Below are positions 12,715-17,046 of a stretch of DNA of 17,046 nucleotides, piece after piece. Where the stretch lies: NCBI GenBank assembly GCA_030603035.1, contig JAUVYQ010000044.1:1-17046 (forward strand). Direction: 5' to 3'. The number at the start of each line of letters is the position of its first letter. Within the stretch, counting starts at the first letter, position 1. The DNA comes from Phycisphaerae bacterium (lineage in GTDB: Bacteria > Planctomycetota > Phycisphaerae > Sedimentisphaerales > SG8-4). Under the pieces are notes generated by a model. The model was given only the letters and a program-made list of their open reading frames with translations, did no database searches and was not told where the DNA came from. Made by a program: the position numbers and the translations under genes.

Positions 12715-14478
12715 TTAAAATAGCCCTTGCACTTTTCCTGTGTTCACGTCCACATCTATGCGGCGGAAAGCCGGGTTCGATGCTGTGCCGGGCATTAACT
12801 TAATTGCTCCGGCGACCGGCACGATAAAGCCTGCACCTTTATATACGAGAATGTCGTTAATTGGAAGCTCCCAATCGGTGGGTCTGCCCTTTATGTCCGG
12901 GTCGTGCGACAAACTGAGGTGCGTCTTGACCATACAGGTTCCCAAAGTCTTCGAGGCCGGGTCGGCTTCCATAGCCTTGGCCTTTTCCAGGGCCTCGTCA
13001 GTGTAGGTTACGCCGCTGGCCCCGTAGACTTCCCTGGCAATCAATTCAATGCGTTTTCTAAGCGGAGTCTCAAGTTCATAAAGGAACTTAAAATCGGGTT
13101 TTTCTTTGCAGGCTTCAATTACTGCTTCTGCCAGCTCAATTGCGCCGTCGCCGCCCTTGAGCCAGTGTTCAGAAACCGCAGCCAGAGCCCCGTTTTTCTC
13201 AGCGACTTTGCGCACCAGCTCAATCTCGGCCTTGGTGTCGGTATAGAAGCTGTTGACACAAACTACCGGCCGGACTCCGCTTTTCTTGACTGTCTCGATA
13301 TGAGCAATAAGGTTCGCACAGCCCTTTTCCAGCAATTCGAGATTTTCCTTTGTATATTCTTCGGCCAGTGGTATCCCCGGTTTCACGGCAGGCCCTCCAC
13401 CGTGCATTTTCAGGGCACGGATAGTTGCGACGATAACGATGGCGTTCGGAGTCAGGCCGGACATACGGCACTTTATATTCCAGAATTTCTCAAAACCAAT
13501 GTCGGCTCCGAACCCGCTTTCAGTAACGTGGTACTCACCCAATTTCGTCCCAAGCATATCAGCGATAATGGAGCTTTGGCCGACAGCGATATTCGCAAAC
13601 GGCCCTGCGTGCACAAATACGGGCTGGCCTTCGATGCTTTGCAGCAAATTCGGGTTAATAGCATCGGCCATCCAGGCCGTCATAGCTCCGTCAACTTCAA
13701 GGTCGGCAGCGGTAACTTCATTGCCTTTCTTATCGTAGGCCACCACGATTTTGGCCATACGCTCTCGCAGGTCTTTTAAGTCCTTGGCAACTGCGAGGAT
13801 CGCCATAATCTCACTTGAGACTGTGATGGCGAATCCGGACTCCATTTCGTAGCCATCCATCTTCCCGCCTTTGCCGATGGTGATATTTCGCAGCGCCTGG
13901 GCACAGAAGTCCATAACCCATGTCATTTGCACTCTTTCCGGGTCAATATCTATTCGCTTCAGGTGGCTTTTTGCCAGCCGGGCGTCGTCATAGTTTCTTT
14001 CGTGCTGCATACGGGATGTAAGCGCGACCATAGCGAGATTGTGGGCGTTCGTGATACAGTCAATATCACCTGTAAGCCGGATGGAAAAGGGCGTCAGCGG
14101 AATACACTGTGCCAGGCCTCCACCGGCGGCAGAACCCTTGATATTGAAGGTGGGGCCACCGCTGGGCTGGCGGATTGCCCCGACAACGCGTTTGCCCAAT
14201 TTGCCCAGACCTTCAATCAGGCCGATGGCAGTGGTTGTTTTCCCTTCGCCTAACGGCGTCGGCGTAATGGCGGTAACATCAATGTACTTTGCTGTTGGAA
14301 CGTCCTTCAGCCGGGCGAGGGCTTTTTGATAGTCCACTTTGGCCAGCTTCCGGCCCATAGGAATCAGTTCATCGTCCTGCAAGCCCATCTCCTTGGCCAG
14401 TTGGCTGACTGGTTTCATAGTTTCCTCGGCAGCTTCTGCAATCTGCCAATCCTTCATTTTTGTTGGGTCAAGCTTCAT
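12715..14478 (-). CDS. fhs: Formate-tetrahydrofolate ligase
   Basis: A 587-aa ATP-dependent ligase (formyl-THF synthetase) that fixes formate onto tetrahydrofolate, the entry to the methyl branch. The P-loop region reads [10 protein letters not shown] (73-82). [19 protein letters not shown] and the LTGD...TNAHNL region are family signatures. The length is slightly above the common 555-560 residues because of an extended N-terminus. I choose the ATG at 14478, with GAGG about 8 bases upstream; a TTG at 14502 would add eight residues and lies within a dispersed repeat. The gene stands 195 bp after acsE, a gap with two hairpins, so it may have its own or attenuated expression. It is followed 51 bp later by folD, the next enzyme. 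Confidence 0.96.
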   Translation of the reverse strand: MKLDPTKMKDWQIAEAAEETMKPVSQLAKEMGLQDDELIPMGRKLAKVDYQKALARLKDVPTAKYIDVTAITPTPLGEGKTTTAIGLIEGLGKLGKRVVGAIRQPSGGPTFNIKGSAAGGGLAQCIPLTPFSIRLTGDIDCITNAHNLAMVALTSRMQHERNYDDARLAKSHLKRIDIDPERVQMTWVMDFCAQALRNITIGKGGKMDGYEMESGFAITVSSEIMAILAVAKDLKDLRERMAKIVVAYDKKGNEVTAADLEVDGAMTAWMADAINPNLLQSIEGQPVFVHAGPFANIAVGQSSIIADMLGTKLGEYHVTESGFGADIGFEKFWNIKCRMSGLTPNAIVIVATIRALKMHGGGPAVKPGIPLAEEYTKENLELLEKGCANLIAHIETVKKSGVRPVVCVNSFYTDTKAEIELVRKVAEKNGALAAVSEHWLKGGDGAIELAEAVIEACKEKPDFKFLYELETPLRKRIELIAREVYGASGVTYTDEALEKAKAMEADPASKTLGTCMVKTHLSLSHDPDIKGRPTDWELPINDILVYKGAGFIVPVAGAIKLMPGTASNPAFRRIDVDVNTGKVQGLF

Positions 14479-14493
14479 AAGTTTTTCCTCATT

Positions 14494-14511
14494 AATTGTC
14501 AATTTTCAATT
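14494..14511 (+). repeat. AATTTTCAATT-type mini-repeat before fhs
   Basis: AATTGTCAATTTTCAATT differs at one of 18 positions from the start of the tandem repeat at 16685-16722. It overlaps the alternative TTG start of fhs and ends 15 bases before the chosen ATG. Confidence 0.5.
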
Positions 14512-14587
14512 CTTTTGCGAACCACTTATTGTTATCGAAACCCGCTCAAACAGGTATAACTGTGGAGCCATTTTTTTGCACTATTTT

Positions 14588-14668
14588 CCCCTGCCAGCAA
14601 CAAGCAGGGGCTCAATATCGCATCTCATATTGCGTATCTGGCGACTTCACCCAGCCCCTCCGAGGGGC
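14588..14668. other. Two GC-rich hairpins in the acsE-fhs gap
   Basis: CCCCTGC (14588-14594) pairs with GCAGGGG (14604-14610) around nine bases. GCCCCT (14654-14659) pairs with AGGGGC (14663-14668) around CCG, five bases downstream of the acsE stop. Neither is followed by a T-run on the minus strand, so they look more like RNA-processing or stability elements, or interspersed repeats, than intrinsic terminators. Confidence 0.45.
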
Positions 14669-14673
14669 GGGGT

Positions 14674-15501
14674 TCACGGTTTATTCACGGCGGTGTACAC
14701 CTTCAAGAAACTGTCTGAGTATATCTGTTTGTTCATCAGCATCTCAGCCGTAGCCACCACATTCATCAGATTTTCGTCGAGCACATCGACAATTGCCGAA
14801 TCTAAACCGTGTGAAATGGCCATAGCGAGGAATACGCGATTTATCAGGCTTCTTTCCATTGCTCCTTGAGAAAGATTTGACAAACCTATTGTCATATGTG
14901 GAGCCGGGTCTGCAAGGTACCTTATCTGGTCCATCGCTGCCAGGGTATTGCCGGGCTGTACCTGGGCGTTTGGCACTTTGACCGGCAGCACAATGGTATC
15001 AATGAACAGCCGCTGGCTGTCAAATCCTGTTTCTATCGCCTTTGATACAATCTCTGCGGCTATGGCTACGCGGGTATCAATATCCTGAGGTACGCCGTTT
15101 TTGTCCATAGTAAGGGCGATAATACTGGCTTTTGGCCCTGCTTGCTCTGCCATTTCTATGTATTTGTCCATTATTTCTTCATCGGTTTTCTTATTCAACG
15201 GCGTCGAATTCAGGATAACCCCGCCCTCAGCATTGATAACCTTTAGTCCTGCGGCGATAACGCCGGGTTTTTGCGAATCCAGGCATAAGGGCGTTGTGCA
15301 GGTTTCCTGGATGCTTTCGACCAGCCACTGCATAGTCCCTTCCTGGTCAGCCGCGGCGGTGCCTACATTCACATCCAGATACGTGGCACCAGCTTCGGTT
15401 TGCTTTTTGGCCAGCTCGCCAATGACCTGCTTATCTTTCTCTGCGATGGCCTTTTTAACATCTGTGAACATCCCGTTAATTCGTTCGCCGATTAGTATCA
15501 T
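14674..15501 (-). CDS. acsE: Methyl-THF:corrinoid/iron-sulfur protein methyltransferase
   Basis: A 275-aa pterin-binding TIM barrel that moves the methyl group of methyl-THF to the cobalt of the corrinoid iron-sulfur protein. The family start MILIGERINGMF is intact. YLDVNVGT (41-48), CLDSQKPG (73-80, with D75) and ILNSTPLN (96-103) are the folate-binding strands, and IGLSNLSQG is also conserved. I start at the ATG at 15501 because AAGGAG lies 7 bases upstream and the product then matches family length; a TTG at 15546 would add 15 unrelated residues and overlap acsD. The gene follows acsD by 35 bp, fitting the physical interaction of the two products. Homologous MeTr domains occur in MetH, but no cobalamin domain is attached here. 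Confidence 0.95.
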   Translation of the reverse strand: MILIGERINGMFTDVKKAIAEKDKQVIGELAKKQTEAGATYLDVNVGTAAADQEGTMQWLVESIQETCTTPLCLDSQKPGVIAAGLKVINAEGGVILNSTPLNKKTDEEIMDKYIEMAEQAGPKASIIALTMDKNGVPQDIDTRVAIAAEIVSKAIETGFDSQRLFIDTIVLPVKVPNAQVQPGNTLAAMDQIRYLADPAPHMTIGLSNLSQGAMERSLINRVFLAMAISHGLDSAIVDVLDENLMNVVATAEMLMNKQIYSDSFLKVYTAVNKP

Positions 15502-15536
15502 AACTTGTCTCCTTCCGATATGAAGATTTTGGGTTT

Positions 15537-16493
15537 CTATTGCCAAATTTGATTGATGAAGTTCTTAACAGTTGCGGCGGCCCGCGGATGGCGCATCCGA
15601 ATTATATCGACCCCGGCCTGCAGCAGACAGATGGCGGTAGTAGCTTCCCACATTGGCCCTCGGTCGCCGGCAGCTCCCCAGCCGGGGGCATCCACAAGCT
15701 TGGCCTCTTTGACTCGCCACGACTCATAACCCACATCGCAGATAGCAGGCATCGCCATCATTTTATCTCCGCCAAGGGCAGCTAAGCGCTGGCGCTCTTG
15801 AATCGAATAGGCATACTCAATCCCATATCCTAACGCTCCTGTGGCCTGAAACGTTACTATCTTGTCCAGCGGAAAGCCCATATCAGAAACCAAGATATTA
15901 ACCTGTTTGGCAATGTTGATGTCTAAAGGAGCGTGGGTGATAAGATGATGGCCGTCTGCCAGAGCGATTGCAGTTAGGGATTTGTAATTATCTTCTGTGA
16001 CCGTGCCGATGAGACAGTTTTCTCCCTTGGCCGCCTCACTTACCTTCGGCATAACCTGATTATCTTTTTCGTCGTTTCCGCAGCCCCACAGCACAAGAGG
16101 GACGCCGACCGCTTTCAGCACCTCTTCGGTAACCCTGACGGCATGAGAGGCATCTAAATCTTTCTTGTCGGGGTGGATGCCCTCGAACTTCAGACAGATT
16201 AACTCTGCTCTGAATTCCTCCACGCACTTTTTGGCCCAGTCGCCCGGGCTGTCGAAGACATCTTTATAGACCTCAGCCAGGGCATCGGGCCAATCTTCCG
16301 GCCTGCTGTCGAGAACGTCCATAGCAACAACCGGTTTTTCGCTTGTCTCTTCGATAGAGCCGCCATAGACAACATTACGTGCCCCTCCCACGGTTACCGT
16401 TGAGGTGCGAGTGCCCCCGCTGTCTTTGGTCGCCCCAATCGTAACCCGGCAAACCTCGCCGGTAAAGCTTTCTGCAACTTCAGGAACTGCCAT
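15537..16493 (-). CDS. acsD: CODH/ACS complex corrinoid iron-sulfur protein, small (delta) subunit
   Basis: A 318-aa TIM-barrel subunit (AcsD/CdhD) that with AcsC forms the corrinoid iron-sulfur protein carrying the methyl group to acetyl-CoA synthase. TVTVGGARNVVYGG (33-46), the DSRPEDWP segment, LWGCGNDEKDN and the C-terminal GDRGPMWEATTA and DIIRMRHPRA are typical of the family. The length matches bacterial AcsD. The ATG at 16493 has GGAGG about 7 bases upstream and overlaps the CooC-like gene by 14 bases. Its partner acsC is not in the window and is expected nearby on the right. The order cooC-acsD-acsE places this gene at the junction of the carbonyl and methyl branches. Confidence 0.94.
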   Translation of the reverse strand: MAVPEVAESFTGEVCRVTIGATKDSGGTRTSTVTVGGARNVVYGGSIEETSEKPVVAMDVLDSRPEDWPDALAEVYKDVFDSPGDWAKKCVEEFRAELICLKFEGIHPDKKDLDASHAVRVTEEVLKAVGVPLVLWGCGNDEKDNQVMPKVSEAAKGENCLIGTVTEDNYKSLTAIALADGHHLITHAPLDINIAKQVNILVSDMGFPLDKIVTFQATGALGYGIEYAYSIQERQRLAALGGDKMMAMPAICDVGYESWRVKEAKLVDAPGWGAAGDRGPMWEATTAICLLQAGVDIIRMRHPRAAATVKNFINQIWQ

Positions 16494-17046
16494 CTGAAAT
16501 CCTCCAATCTTCCCGTATCCCGTTTAACACTTCACGCTTCACGGATTTAAGGTTTAGTGTAAGTTCGAGTATATTCCGCACCGACAAAAATGCCGGACTG
16601 TTCTCTTCAAGGTCGAAGACCGTTTTGCCTTGCATTGAAGCGTCAAAAACAGCTTTATCATAAGGTACGCCGCCAAAGGTCTCTAATTGACAATTTTCAA
16701 TTTTCAATTTTCGATTTTCAATCGGCACTGTATTGTTCCATATAACGCCGATTTCTTTTACAGATATTGGCAATTGTTTAGCAAGCTCAAAAATCCTTTT
16801 GGTGGTAACCACCCCGAGTGCAGTTGGTTCCGCTGCGATGAACAGCAGGTCAACATTATTAGTAGTTCGGCGGGACAGATGCTCCATTCCCGCCTCGTTG
16901 TCTATAATCACATATTGATACTGCGAACTTAGCTTGTCCAGCAACTTTCGCAGAAGGTTATTTGCGGCACAGTAGCAGCCGGGACCTTCCGGCCGGCCCA
17001 TAGTAAGCAAATCGAACCCCTTAGCTTCCGTGATTGCCTGCTGGAT
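16480..17046 (-). CDS. cooC: CooC/AcsF-like nickel-insertion ATPase, 5' end cut by window
   Basis: The last 188 residues of a MinD/SIMIBI-class ATPase that loads nickel into CO dehydrogenase/acetyl-CoA synthase. The frame is open to the window edge, so the N-terminal P-loop is outside; a TTG at 17010 is not the real start. MGRPEGPGCYC carries the CxC metal-binding pair conserved in CooC, and IDNEAGMEHLSRRT is the Walker B-like signature. Late VPYD and the SPAFLSV ending also fit the family. Between VIWNNTVP and TFGGVPYD lies IENRKLKIENCQLE, encoded by a tandem (AATTTTC)n-type repeat and unlike the family at that point. The C-terminal tail after the Walker-type domain is slightly longer than usual. 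The stop overlaps acsD by 14 bases. Confidence 0.88.
   Translation of the reverse strand: MQQAITEAKGFDLLTMGRPEGPGCYCAANNLLRKLLDKLSSQYQYVIIDNEAGMEHLSRRTTNNVDLLFIAAEPTALGVVTTKRIFELAKQLPISVKEIGVIWNNTVPIENRKLKIENCQLETFGGVPYDKAVFDASMQGKTVFDLEENSPAFLSVRNILELTLNLKSVKREVLNGIREDWRISDGSS
16685..16722 (+). repeat. Tandem AATTTTC-type repeat inside the CooC-like gene
   Basis: About four imperfect units of CAATTTT/CGATTTT in 38 bases. On the minus strand they are read in frame as IENRKLKIENCQ, keeping the CooC frame open. The first 18 bases match the intergenic copy at 14494-14511 except for one base. Confidence 0.7.

Noticed and set aside
12904..13779. Long plus-strand open frame (291 codons) opposite fhs
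   Set aside because: It lies entirely antisense to a conserved enzyme and encodes no recognisable motif; it is a shadow of the fhs codon pattern.
15502..15546. Upstream TTG start for acsE
   Set aside because: It would add 15 non-family residues and overlap acsD; AAGGAG sits correctly before the ATG at 15501, where the conserved MILIGERING begins.

Overview
The window looks like part of a chromosome or contig from an anaerobic bacterium that uses the folate-based (bacterial) Wood-Ljungdahl pathway. Twelve of the genes lie on the minus strand and are read from right to left. In transcription order they are: a CooC/AcsF-type nickel-insertion ATPase (cut by the right edge), acsD, acsE, fhs, folD, the small and large subunits of a [NiFe] hydrogenase, metV, metF, a decayed transposase fragment, a formate dehydrogenase catalytic subunit, two electron-transfer subunits, and a DMT/EamA transporter. 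A terminator-like hairpin closes the run at about 2619-2654.

Together these genes cover formate production (FdhA with its HydB-like and HydG-like partners), formate activation to formyl-THF (fhs), conversion to methylene-THF (folD), reduction to methyl-THF (metV/metF), and methyl transfer to the corrinoid protein (acsE, acsD). Catalytic CODH/ACS subunits (acsA, acsB) and acsC are not in the window and probably lie to the right. Tight overlaps (cooC/acsD, hydrogenase small/large, fdhA/hydB-like/hydG-like) and short gaps (large subunit/metV, 23 nt) suggest cotranscription, although a 257-bp gap with an insertion-sequence relic separates metF from fdhA. The most distinctive biology is the close linkage of a soluble, group-1-like [NiFe] hydrogenase with metVF. 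No HdrABC, MvhD or RnfC2 gene is present, which suggests a possible H2-linked methylene-THF reductase.

The left 2.6 kb is accessory. It has a plus-strand Tat-exported GH32-like protein that is visibly GC-richer than the rest and departs from the GH32 catalytic motifs. It also has a truncated secreted-protein gene behind a good promoter, and a 581-bp leader region. That leader holds two 35-nt direct repeats flanking a structured ~120-nt element, plus an orphan promoter/terminator pair.

Short dispersed repeats (an ATTGCGTAT-type and an AATTTTCAATTTT-type) occur in several intergenic positions, and one copy is translated in frame inside the CooC-like gene. Tat-dependent GH32 proteins and such mini-repeats remind me of Planctomycetota (Phycisphaerae) or other PVC/Omnitrophota genomes. 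That assignment is an inference from gene style, not something the sequence proves.
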